NCBI GenBank assembly: GCA_009801015.1
Contig: VHZZ01017637.1
Span: 1 to 41,193 of the forward strand
From: Silene noctiflora
Lineage: Eukaryota > Streptophyta > Magnoliopsida > Caryophyllales > Caryophyllaceae
DNA length: 41,193 nucleotides
Direction: 5' to 3'
Shown in pieces: positions 24,308 to 34,381 of this stretch. The notes under the pieces are model-generated. The model was not told the DNA's origin, did no database searches, and saw nothing but the letters and a program-made list of their open reading frames with translations. How positions within the stretch are numbered: the first letter of the stretch is position 1; every line of letters starts with the position of its first letter. The translations under genes were made by a program, and so were the position numbers.

Positions 24308-24771
24308 GGTTCATAAGAATTAGACAAAGTATTTCTTATAATTGGTGTTATAGTGAGGGACATCAAGTATTGGTCGTGGATTTTCTTGAGTTTTCGCGGT
24401 TTATGGACTTTCATTGATGCTTTCTTCTTATTCATTGATGCTTTCTTCTTCTTTTTTTTTTTTTTTTTTTTTGGTTTTTGCGGTTTCATAATCAAGTTGG
24501 TTTTATAAAGCCTTAATTTCTTAGCCTTGCGAGCACATCGTGCAGCTGTTAACTTGAATGTTGTTAGAGGGATTCGTAACTTAATGAACATATTTATTTT
24601 CATAACAAATTACAATTTACACTCTTGAAATTCCCTATACCACCCATGACACAACCTAGGAAGCTTTTGTTCAACCATAGTCCACTTATGGCTCACGTAG
24701 AGTTTTCTCTGTTTCATGTTTTTTGTTTCCGATAATTAACATCGATATGTATATACAATGACAATTGACTA
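24308..24771. other. Intergenic with a short tandem duplication
   Basis: CATTGATGCTTTCTTCTT occurs twice (about 24413-24450), followed by a T-run. The 116-codon Lys-rich frame on the minus strand is an artefact of these tracts. Confidence 0.5.
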
Positions 24772-24864
24772 GGCCCTGTTCTTTTGGACTTAATTTCAGT
24801 TCTTATAAGTTCAGTTCAGTTCAGTTCAGCTCTATTAAGTTCAGTTCAGTTAAGTTCAGCTCCA

Positions 24865-25324
24865 NNNNNNNNNNNNNNNNNNNNNNNNNNNNNNNNNNNN
24901 NNNNNNNNNNNNNNNNNNNNNNNNNNNNNNNNNNNNNNNNNNNNNNNNNNNNNNNNNNNNNNNNNNNNNNNNNNNNNNNNNNNNNNNNNNNNNNNNNNNN
25001 NNNNNNNNNNNNNNNNNNNNNNNNNNNNNNNNNNNNNNNNNNNNNNNNNNNNNNNNNNNNNNNNNNNNNNNNNNNNNNNNNNNNNNNNNNNNNNNNNNNN
25101 NNNNNNNNNNNNNNNNNNNNNNNNNNNNNNNNNNNNNNNNNNNNNNNNNNNNNNNNNNNNNNNNNNNNNNNNNNNNNNNNNNNNNNNNNNNNNNNNNNNN
25201 NNNNNNNNNNNNNNNNNNNNNNNNNNNNNNNNNNNNNNNNNNNNNNNNNNNNNNNNNNNNNNNNNNNNNNNNNNNNNNNNNNNNNNNNNNNNNNNNNNNN
25301 NNNNNNNNNNNNNNNNNNNNNNNN
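24865..25324. other. Assembly gap (460 N)
   Basis: A run of N flanked on both sides by TTCAGTTCAG repeats. Open frames spanning it are artefacts. A single N also occurs at 22753. Confidence 1.
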
Positions 25325-25373
25325 GATCCAGACTAAAGTAACGCTGACTTGATTGTTTTGACCCAAAATAGTT

Positions 25374-25412
25374 ATATTAATATAATATTATTAGACCTAT
25401 TATTAAAATTAT

Positions 25413-25448
<36 letters not shown>

Positions 25449-25536
25449 TATACTTATCATATTTATTTTTTAGTTATTATTATTATTAATATTCTAACAT
25501 TATTAATTATTAATAATATCATTTATATTACTAACA

Positions 25537-25571
<35 letters not shown>

Positions 25572-25660
25572 GCAGTAGTAGTAGTATTATATTACTATTT
25601 TATTTTTTATATATTATTATTATTATTATTATTGTTATATTACAATCTTTTTATTATTAT
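25374..25660. repeat. (ATT)n-rich block beside the assembly gap
   Basis: Several runs of ATT/TTA trinucleotides separated by AT-rich sequence, within the Tourist-type element that holds the N run. Confidence 0.85.
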
Positions 25661-26207
25661 TTCAGTTCAGTTCAGTTCAGTTCAGTTCAGATACATTAAG
25701 TTCAGTTCAGTTCAGCTCCATTAAGTTCAGTTCAGTTCAGTTCAGACAATTTCAGTCCAAAAAAACAGGGCCTAACGCGATTCCACATTAGTGAGAATGG
25801 AAACTCAGAAATCAGAACCTATAAAAAAGAAGTGTACTTGAAATTTCCATTCTATCCCTACTCTACCCGACCCGGCCCAAACCCGAATATCAAACCCACC
25901 AATAATAACCACCTCCAACCCACCCGACCGTTTTACATGTCTAAATATGCAAACCAAGCCCACCCGCAGTTGTCCAATACTCACCAGTCACCACCAACAA
26001 GCGCCCACAGGAATACGAAACTCTACGTCTCTAATCTTCACCGCTTGGTACTCAGTAATTCCTAAATTTGACTGTTTCTGGGACAAGCCGAAAAATTTAT
26101 TTACATGAAAGTAAAAAGAAAAAACCGCCTTAATCCGATAACATCCTTTCCCATTTTCCAATTTCCAAATTTTTTTGTTCTTCTTCTCTTATACTCTACA
26201 CTTCAAG

Positions 26208-27790
26208 GTAACTTCTAACTCTTTGATTTATGTTCTTAATTTCTATAATTCTCCTGTATCCTTTTTGTAATGGTAACTTAATAACTTAATAAGACCGTGC
26301 TTGACGGTCTTTTGATTGGTTAAACACTCATTTATTACTATTGATATCGATATAGGAGTATGGGGTAACATACAAAAGAACCTTTGTATCGTGAACAACC
26401 GTCTTACACAATAATTACTGACAAAACTTGTATTGTTCATAATTTTGTTACTGCTTACGTCTTAGCCCTAAGGTATTTTTGGGGCTGTGGTGTTAATTTC
26501 TTGTTAATTTAAATATGGTAAATTTCCTTTAGATATGAGGATTTTACAGTGAGATGTATTCTACATGGACATTTTTGGAAAGGGGGAAGAATTTTGGAGT
26601 GCTACTCTGTTCCTATTGCTAATTGATGATTATTGTAAATTAACTTCCATATTTTAAGTGTTTTTTGAGGTGTTACCATGTTTGATTGTTTTTATGTAAT
26701 GTAGAAATTGATTTGTAAGTGTTATGGATAATGATAGGGCGTCACCTGGAGCCGGGAGGTATTGAGTTTCAATACCACCCCTTTCTGGTTAGGTACGAAT
26801 TCATTTCACACTTTAGTCTATCGATTGAAGTTTTGAAGTTTCACATTTTGCGGTGTAATTGTGATTAAGTCAAGAATTCAGCTTTCAAACTGTCTCCTTT
26901 TGCGACGATGGTTAAATTGTTTTTTTCCCTTCAGGTTAAAAATCATTAATCATTATAAAATTTGTGTCTCTGTAGTCTAGGCACTAATCTTAACTGAAGC
27001 CCTTAGTCCTTGAGGACAAGAAGTAAATATGTATGGTAGTTTGTAGACCAGGCAGTCTAGTTAGGTTTTGGTTGGGTTATTTCAGGTCGGTCATTTATGC
27101 TTGAGTGGTTTTGAGTTCGTCTTTTGGGTTGTGTTTAATAAGGTTTTTGTTTCAAATTAGTCGTTTCCGGTCTTATAAGCCATTTCAGATTAGGTTAATC
27201 TAAGGTGAGCTCATTTTGGATTTGGTCAATCCAGGTTCAAGTCTACTTAAGGGTCCCCATAAACCAACCAAACCCAACACATGGCTTTTATGTACACCTT
27301 AGCCTCACTTGTGCACACCTGGAGAAGCTTCCAAGGAGGTCATCCATTATTCCTTCTTCTAACAATTTCTCAGCAAGACTCTTAATTGTGGTATTTTTAT
27401 CAAATGAGCTTTTGAATGGAAAGTGCACGTTGTTGTGATGAGTACTACTATTAATCCCTCTAAGCACTTATCTGAGCTCGTTAAATCTGTAAACCTGATC
27501 CTCAATAACTCTGGTATTACATTAGTGATTTGATCACTGTAGAGTTTCGATGCGATTGGATTGAACTTTAAATCAATTTCCCCTTTTGTAGACTTAAACT
27601 CAAGGCCTATCATTTTTCTAATCTTATTATAAAAGTGTTATCGTGCAAAGAATGATTTGTGTCTATCTTTATGCGTTTGTTTTATTATGAAGAGATATTT
27701 CGTGAAAGTCTGAGGGGAAGAGCTTCTAGCTTCTCTATCTTTATGCGTTTGTTTTATTATTCTTAAAGGCTACTGCTTTCTTCTGTGTAG
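26208..27790 (+). other. Probable 5'UTR intron of the MATE gene
   Basis: A C/T-rich leader-like stretch (about 26150-26207) ends in CTTCAAG followed by GTAACTTC, a fair splice donor. A pyrimidine-rich tract ends in TTCTTCTGTGTAG at 27790, 40 nt before the ATG at 27831. Splicing these would remove a 1583-nt leader intron. The region between has no coding exon I can support. It contains a degenerate TCGGGTCATTT-type repeat (about 27056-27240). Inference only; transcript reads are needed. Confidence 0.4.
27056..27240. repeat. Third degenerate GGGTCAT-type array, in the MATE leader region
   Basis: TTTCAGGTCGGTCATTTATG, GGTTTTGAGTTCGTCTTTTGGG and CATTTTGGATTTGGTC units resemble the two arrays left of HCF244. 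It sits within the presumed 5'UTR intron. Confidence 0.45.
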
Positions 27791-27830
27791 AATTGTGGGT
27801 TGAGGAGTGACACCATAGAGAGTGATTAGG

Positions 27831-30800
27831 ATGATGGCTTCACAACTTTTTGGTGGTAAAGCCTCTTCGACATATACTAACATTCAAAAAAGATGGACCT
27901 TAACAAAACCGGCAACTGTCCCAAGGGTTTTAGTGCGTTCATCTGGAAGTTGTTTTGCATCTTCAGTGGCTATTCTGAAGAATGAAGATGTGTTCAATCA
28001 ATCTTGTCTGTGTGCTGATAGAAGAAAAGTGTCTCTGGGTGAAGCTGTTGTTCGCAGTAGAAAACATCATTTTCAGAACTTGTCAGTTTGCCAAGTGAGT
28101 TCAGATTGCAGCATCGAGCCCTGTGATGTTGAGGAGCCTGATGATTTGGTTGAAGGGAGTACTGCAGGAAGGGAAAATATTGTTAATGGTGTAAGGTTTG
28201 AGTTTCTATGATATTTCCTACTTCTGATATATTTAATTCAACTTTTCCGTGTGGCCTTCAAATTTGAAGGCCATTCTTTGGGATGCATCCATGCTGGAGT
28301 TGAACATGGCAGCTTAAAAGTATTTTTATCTAAATGCTGTTTTGCTTCTGTATGGTTCTATTTATAACTCCTCCTAGTTATTTCATGTATCGTGGCTATT
28401 TTAATCAAGGTTGTCTTTTTCTTTATGCCTACACTAACACCACGTCCGATACACATTTTATTATTATAGTGTTTGCTATGATGATTAAGTAGGCGCCATG
28501 ATAGAATATGCTCGAACCGATTTGCAATTCGGTGGAGGTCGAGTGGCTCTGGTGATCCAGATTTGAATAAATTCGGCTTTGTCAGATGTGTGTCGTGTAT
28601 ATCTAAAAAGATCGCTCAATGTTTCGCGCGCCACGTTTCATATTCCTTTTCTGTACATTTACTGACCAACATAACGCTAAGCAAATATGAGTTATCCTAG
28701 CCAACTAACTTTTTATCGTACTAGTGATTACACTTGGCCACCTATGCGATTCTCATTTTGTTTTATGCATTGCATAATTCAGGTGTTTAATGAAGGTGCA
28801 TTATGTCTATGATATAGTAGTAGTTGGAGACACTATTCTGCTTTATATGTATGTTCATTTTGGGTTATTAGCACAGGTTTATATGTATCCTCGTTTGGCA
28901 TTTTGAGCTGAAAGTTACTGCTTATCTAACTGCCAAAAGTCTTTTATGTTTGTGCAGTGAGTCGATATCTAAGTCTCTAGATCAACTAGATTCTTCAACA
29001 GAGAGATCTCATTTTCCTCCGAAACAATCACAAACTCATGGTATAAAACATGAGCTTATAATGTTGTCATTGCCAGCAATTGCTAGCCAAGCCATTGATC
29101 CTATGGCACAGCTAATGGAGACAGCTTATATTGGCAGATTAGGTGGAAACCAAAATTTGGTCAACTCTTTTGCACATTTTTTTTGCAGTAGAAGCTTATT
29201 AGTTTCTCACAAACACGAATTCTCTCCCGCTCATGATTGGTGAATGCTTTAAAGCTGGATTAGTAATCAGCTCGTAAGATTTACATGACTTTGCAGAAGT
29301 GAACTATCCTATGTTAACTTCTTTGTAAACTTACGTTTTTTTTTTGTGCAGGGCCTATACAACTGGCAGCAGCTGGTGTTTCAATATCAATTTTCAATAT
29401 AATATCAAAACTATTTAACATGCCACTCCTGAGTGTTGCTACTTCTTTTGTTGCCGAAGACATCGCAAAGTCTTCAGGTAAAATGTTGTGCCCATAGTTA
29501 CTGTGGTCATTTTTTCTGTCATTGAATTATTTATACATCTTAAACAAAATTTTTTATCATTAATTTGCATGCTGTAGATGGTGAGGAAGAGAACACTAAT
29601 GGAAAACCTCATCATGGAGAAATTAAAAGAAGGCAATTATCATCAGTCTCCACAGCTTTATTCCTTGCTCTATGCATTGGCATTATTGAGGCTTCGGCAT
29701 TGCTTTTGGGATCCGGACCTTTCCTTAGCTTGATGGGCGTTTCGTTAGTAAGTTTCGAACAGCTTTATGCTCTCTTTTTGTTGTTGTCTGCGTGGGTGTC
29801 TTTTCTGTATGACCAGTATGAGTATCGGATTGTAAGGCCCTGTTCCTTTGGACTTAGTTTCAGCTCATTTCAGTTCAGCTCTATTAAGGCCTAGTTCTTT
29901 TCGACTGAATTGTATGAACTGAACTAAACCGAACCAAACTTAATGGAGCTGAACTGAACTGAACTAAGAGTTAATTTGTGAAGAGAAGAGTTGAGTTGAA
30001 CTGAACTGAATGAAGCTGAACTGGACTTACGAGAGCTGAATGGAACTAAAATGAGTTGAAATCAAGTCCAAAAGAACTTGGCCTAAGTTCAGTTCAGCTT
30101 CATTCAGTTCAGTTGAGCTCTTCTCTTCACAAATTAACTCTTTACTTCAGTTTAGCTCGATTAAGTTCAGCTCAGCTCTATTAAGTTCAGTTCAGACAGT
30201 TTCAGTCCAAAAGAAGAGGGCCTAACCTAACCGCCTAAGTATACAATGCTCACATCTGTTTGATCAATACTGTGGTATTAAATCTGGATGACTCATCGCA
30301 GAATCATTGTCGCAGCTTGATCTTAGTCTCAAAATACAGTTGCGGTAACCCCCAAACCCTTATAATCCAGTCATGATTTGTGTCATGGACTTGCGTCCTC
30401 TATCTAATGTTATATTCAAGATCGAAACACTTTTCTTTATTAGGTTGGTTATTGCCTGATTGATCTCTTGTCTCTAGATAAACGCTTGTCATGATCAGGT
30501 CATTTGATTATTCAGGTAATTATCAGGATAATATTCTCGAACTGGTATAAGTTAATTTCTGTTTTCACAATTTCCTTGCAGGATTCTCCAATGCGGGCCC
30601 CAGCACAGAGATTTTTGTCACTTAGAGCTCTTGGTGCCCCTGCTGTCGTACTTTCTCTGGCTCTCCAGGGTATTCTCAGGGGCTTCAAGGATACAAAAAC
30701 TCCTGTCTTCTGTCTAGGCATGTCTCACTAATGCTTTTGGCGATTACTATGGATTTCTTTCTTGTTGACTTGTTGTATATTATTGAGCTTTCCCCTTATT

Positions 30801-33565
30801 TGCGTCACTTCGATGCTTCACTTGGATGTGTCACATGTAAAATTTTGATATTCCGACACTCCATTTTAGAACGGAAACATAAAAGGTTTCACTCGATACA
30901 CGTGTTAGGCACTCCGATACTGTGTTGCAGCCAACACTTGTAGTTGAGTTAAAAGAGCATAGCCGTCTACAGTAGTTCTTCTAGTCTCTAGCCTTTTGCG
31001 GTTTTGAACTTTATGTCCCCTTTTTTCTCATTTTTTTAATCTTGTTTTCTGTGTTTTGTGTGCAGGTGTCGCAAATTTTGCAGCCATTTTTCTGTTCCCA
31101 TTATTTATAAATGTTCTTCAAATGGGTGTCACTGGAGCAGCTCTTGCCACTGTTGCGTCTCAGTATGTCTTTCATTTACTCTGTTATTTATTTATGTTAC
31201 CTTTTACTCGTGATAGCTTGAGAGCTTAATTATGCAGCTGTCCTTGTCGAGTCCGTTAGTATCTTTGTTACAGGGGTGGCACCGTCTTGGTGTTCCTTAA
31301 TTAATTTTAATTATTAATGTTGAAGACTGTGCTGCTATGTTTTCTTTTTAGGTATATAGGAAGCTTCTTGATGATTTGGTTCCTCAGCCAGCGAGTTCTG
31401 TTATTACCTCCTAGATTGGGAGATTTGAAATTTGGGGTCTATTTGAAGTCTGGTGAGTGCCAAAATTTGCTAACCGAGAAACATTTGTTACTTTGCGGTC
31501 TTTATACAAGCTTGTGTTGTGCCCGAGTGTTCTGACACATTTTTTTTGTGCTTCCCATGTAAAGTCTCTATAGAAGTAACAATGTTTTTTGAATTTATTT
31601 TTTTCTAAAATTTTTCGATTATAAATGTCAAGGTGGCTTTCTTATTGGAAGAACTCTAGCTGTCCTGATAACTATGACAATTGGAACCTCAATGGCGGCT
31701 CGCCAGGGTCCATTAGCTATGGCTGCTCATCAGATCTGCCTGCAGGTGTGGTTGGCTGTCTCCCTTTTGACTGATGCGTTGGCTGCTTCTGCTCAGGTAC
31801 TGATTTTACTTAACTAGAAGGTCTCCCTAGAGGAGGTCTTGTATTAATATTATAATATATTGTGAGACCATCCCATATAAATCCCAAACATATACTCATT
31901 ATCCCGCTAGAAATTGAAATCAAAAAATAATTTCCCGAGGCGATAATACAAGGGAAAAAACTGAGAATCTTATCTTAAAACTCTTTCATATGAGATTTGG
32001 TGTTCTGTATTCGTATTTGTGCTTTACTTTCGACTCAAGTTATTTACGTCTATACTATTTTTTGTATCAAAAATGATTATTTTTTTCTGGCGTGGATGTC
32101 TAATGTCAGGCCCTCGTTGCTACCTCTATGTCAAGAGGTGACTATGATACTGTAAAGGAGCTTACTAACTTTGTTTTAAAGGTTAGTTTTCATCATCCAA
32201 TCATTAGTTTATTTTCTTGAGTTTCTAATGTCTTGCTTCTTTTGTGCATCATCTGATGCAGCCAAGTAGTTCCTCATTTCTTCCTAATTTATCGCAGATT
32301 GGAATATTCACTGGTGGTGTATTGGCCATTATTTTGGGATCATCTTTTGGTTCTTTAGCGAATTTTTTCACAAAGGATGCTCAAGTACTACAAATTGTGA
32401 AGACTGGCACTTTGGTAAGGAACTTGACCCATTTTTTTTTTCTAAAAAAAGCAGGAGAGCAATTTGTTTATGGAAGTCATATGACATCTACGTAACCTGT
32501 CAAATTTGACAGAATGCATATTTATATAAATATAACAAAACAAATTCTCCTTAACACAGTGATCTCTAAAATTATGATGCAACGCGTTTGCTGTTCTATG
32601 TACCCTGTTGTATCATTGTTTCTTATTAAATCCTGATTGGACCTTTTGCTAACAGTTTGTCAGTGCAAGTCAACCACTCAACTCTTTGGCTTTTATTTTT
32701 GATGGTCTTCATTATGGTGCTTCTGATTTCCGCTATGCGGCTGTTTCCATGGTATGCCCAAGAATTTTGAATTAAATTTTGGCTTAAGAGTGCTTTGAAA
32801 AATCAATATTACTGACTTTGTGACTTACCATTGATTGACAGATGTCAGTAGGGGCAATATCCTCTGCGTTTCTGCTGTATGCTCCTACAGTAATCGGTCT
32901 CCCTGGTGTATGGCTCGGCCTATCTCTATTTATGGGATTACGCATGGCAGCAGGATATTTCAGGTGCGTGATTTGGATCGCTGCATTTTTTGTTGGATGA
33001 TAATTGGACTCGTTGCCTATGCCTTGGTGTACACGGGTAAACCTGGGCATATGTGATAGCGTGCAAACGGACCATGGAGGCCAAGTTAATTTCTTTGTTT
33101 TACCCGTGTCATGGCCCCGAGTCCCTGGCTCAGGAAGGCATAATCTCATGCCAATTGCCTCCTGAAGAGTTCAAATTTGAGACCCATTAGTTATTTTTTC
33201 ATAATTTAACCAACAACATCCAACCTATATGGACAGATCACTGCATTGTTTTTGGCCCCATTTAGCAGAGTTGTTACTTTATTGTATATAAGAATCAGTA
33301 TCTACCATTTCCTGATAATAGTATTGCCGTCACTTTACAGGATATTATCAAAGAACGGTCCATGGTGGTTCTTACACACAGCCTCTCCACAACACAAGGT
33401 AGGTAGCTAATAATATTCTTTGGATTTATCTGTCTCATTTTCATCAATCCGCGTAAGTCAAGTGGCGATCATCATTATGTTACCACAGACTATATGGTCA
33501 ATCTGCCTAAGTCTGTATTTGGTTTGTCGTCCTTTCAGAGCCTCAATCAGTTGGGAAGCAATTGA
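27831..33565 (+). CDS. DTX45: Plastid MATE-family transporter, DETOXIFICATION 45-like
   Basis: Exons: 27831-28195, 28958-29142, 29352-29477, 29578-29747, 30582-30717, 31066-31162, 31352-31452, 31633-31796, 32110-32181, 32298-32414, 32656-32751, 32842-32963, 33341-33398, and probably 33539-33565. Together they give about 611 aa. Residues 1-120 are Ser/Arg-rich without membrane segments (likely transit peptide). The MATE core follows: LSLPAIASQAIDPMAQLMETAYIGRLG, then LFNMPLLSVATSFVAEDIAKS, LRALGAPAVVLSLALQGILRG, KTPVFCLG, MAARQGPLAMAAHQICLQVW, LLTDALAASAQ and FIFDGLHYGASDFRYAA. It resembles Arabidopsis DTX45 most. MATE proteins are 12-helix, cation-coupled exporters; the substrate of this one is not known to me. 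Phases agree at every junction if intron 5 uses a GC donor (30718). The last exon is tentative: without splicing at 33399 the protein would end three residues later. Intron 4 carries nested transposons but the coding frame is intact. Confidence 0.92.
29836..30222. mobile_element. Tourist/PIF-Harbinger-type MITE in MATE intron 4
   Basis: Starts GGCCCTGTTCCTTTGGACTT and ends AGTCCAAAAGAAGAGGGCC. Flanked by TAA on both sides (29833-29835, 30223-30225). The body is made of GTTCAGTTCAGCTC-like repeats. A second element is inserted within it (29888-30083), so the original was about 190 bp. It lies within the intron between exons 4 and 5 and does not touch the splice sites. Confidence 0.82.
29888..30083. 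mobile_element. Tourist-type MITE nested in a related MITE, 196 bp
   Basis: Ends GGCCTAGTTCTTTTCGACT and AAGTCCAAAAGAACTTGGCC. Flanked by a TAA duplication at 29885-29887 and 30084-30086, which interrupts the motif CTATTAAGTTCAG of the outer element. Its body reads TGAACTGAAC, the reverse of the outer one, so it inserted in opposite orientation. Confidence 0.85.
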
Positions 33566-34381
33566 AGCGAGAACTGCTATCAACATACAGGAGGATAGCA
33601 AGTCTTTGAGGCATCAAACTTTTGGCTTTGACGCTTTGCTAATATGGTATGGTTGGTTCAGTTTGTCGCAAATGAGTAGTAGTTCCTTTTGGTAGTTTTC
33701 CGGGCCATAGTTACCCAGTAAAGCGGATCCTTCTGTGTACATAGACATCCATCTAAGGTAAGTTTAGTGAAGTTAGGGCTCTTATGATAGTTCGTCAAAA
33801 CTGAGCTCACTGGTGAGCTGTGTAGTTAGCCATAGGTTCACTAACATTTTGGTTGGGATCATCCCATTTACGTATATGTGTCACTCGCTCTACTGCCTTT
33901 AAATTCACATGGTGGTGGTGGTATCACTTGCTATTTGTGAAGGGCGTCACTTAATAAAAACTACTCTGTATTCAAATTTCAAAGTAGACTACCTTATAAT
34001 CTTCTATGTGACTACACAGCTAATAAAAACCCTTTACCTGTTAATTATCCGCCACTATCAACAACACGTCACAAATGAGAATTTGTCGTTGCTAAAATTG
34101 CATAATCTTGTTCCTTTAGTGTCAACTGTTAAGCTAACTAATAATCATGTGATGGATTTTTCATTTGTTCTACAGGTTCTGATTTTCTTTATAAAAAAAC
34201 GATTAGAAAAGACGAGTCACGAGTTCATAATAATACAGAATAAATCTTTATTTATTGATCAAGTATGCCCGTTAATTAATCAGAAATTACTGAAAGAAAT
34301 ACGGCATTACATCGTCACTCGAAAATTACAACAATACACCATACTCGTTTTGGTACATTTTCGTGAATTAAGCCCTTTCAA
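33566..34381. other. Convergent intergenic space, MATE and P450 3' ends
   Basis: Expected to hold both 3' untranslated regions. The open frames at 33420-33695 and 33909-34406 overlap gene 3' ends and have no family signature. Confidence 0.5.

Larger units (their letters stand above)
24772..25772. mobile_element. Tourist-type element containing the assembly gap
   Basis: Left end GGCCCTGTTCTTTTGGACTT and right end AGTCCAAAAAAACAGGGCC are a clear inverted pair; the right flank is TAA, the left CTA. TTCAGTTCAG arrays lie at both edges (24803-24864 and 25662-25745), with an (ATT)n-rich block at 25374-25660. The 460 N inside are an assembly gap, so true length is unknown. Confidence 0.65.

Noticed and set aside
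24253-24603. 116-codon Lys-rich minus-strand frame
   Set aside because: It is produced by a T-run and a short tandem duplication; it also overlaps the right end of the hAT-like element.
24765-25366. Three long frames across the N run
   Set aside because: They are open only because N codons cannot be stops; the flanking sequence is repeat.
25832-26065. Pro-rich 77-codon frame
   Set aside because: A C-rich low-complexity stretch (CCCGACCCGGCCC-like), the complement of GGGTC-type repeats; no domain.
33420-33695. 91-codon frame at the MATE 3' end
   Set aside because: It covers intron 13 and the 3' end. The MATE phase at the 33538 acceptor requires a different frame, which stops at 33565.
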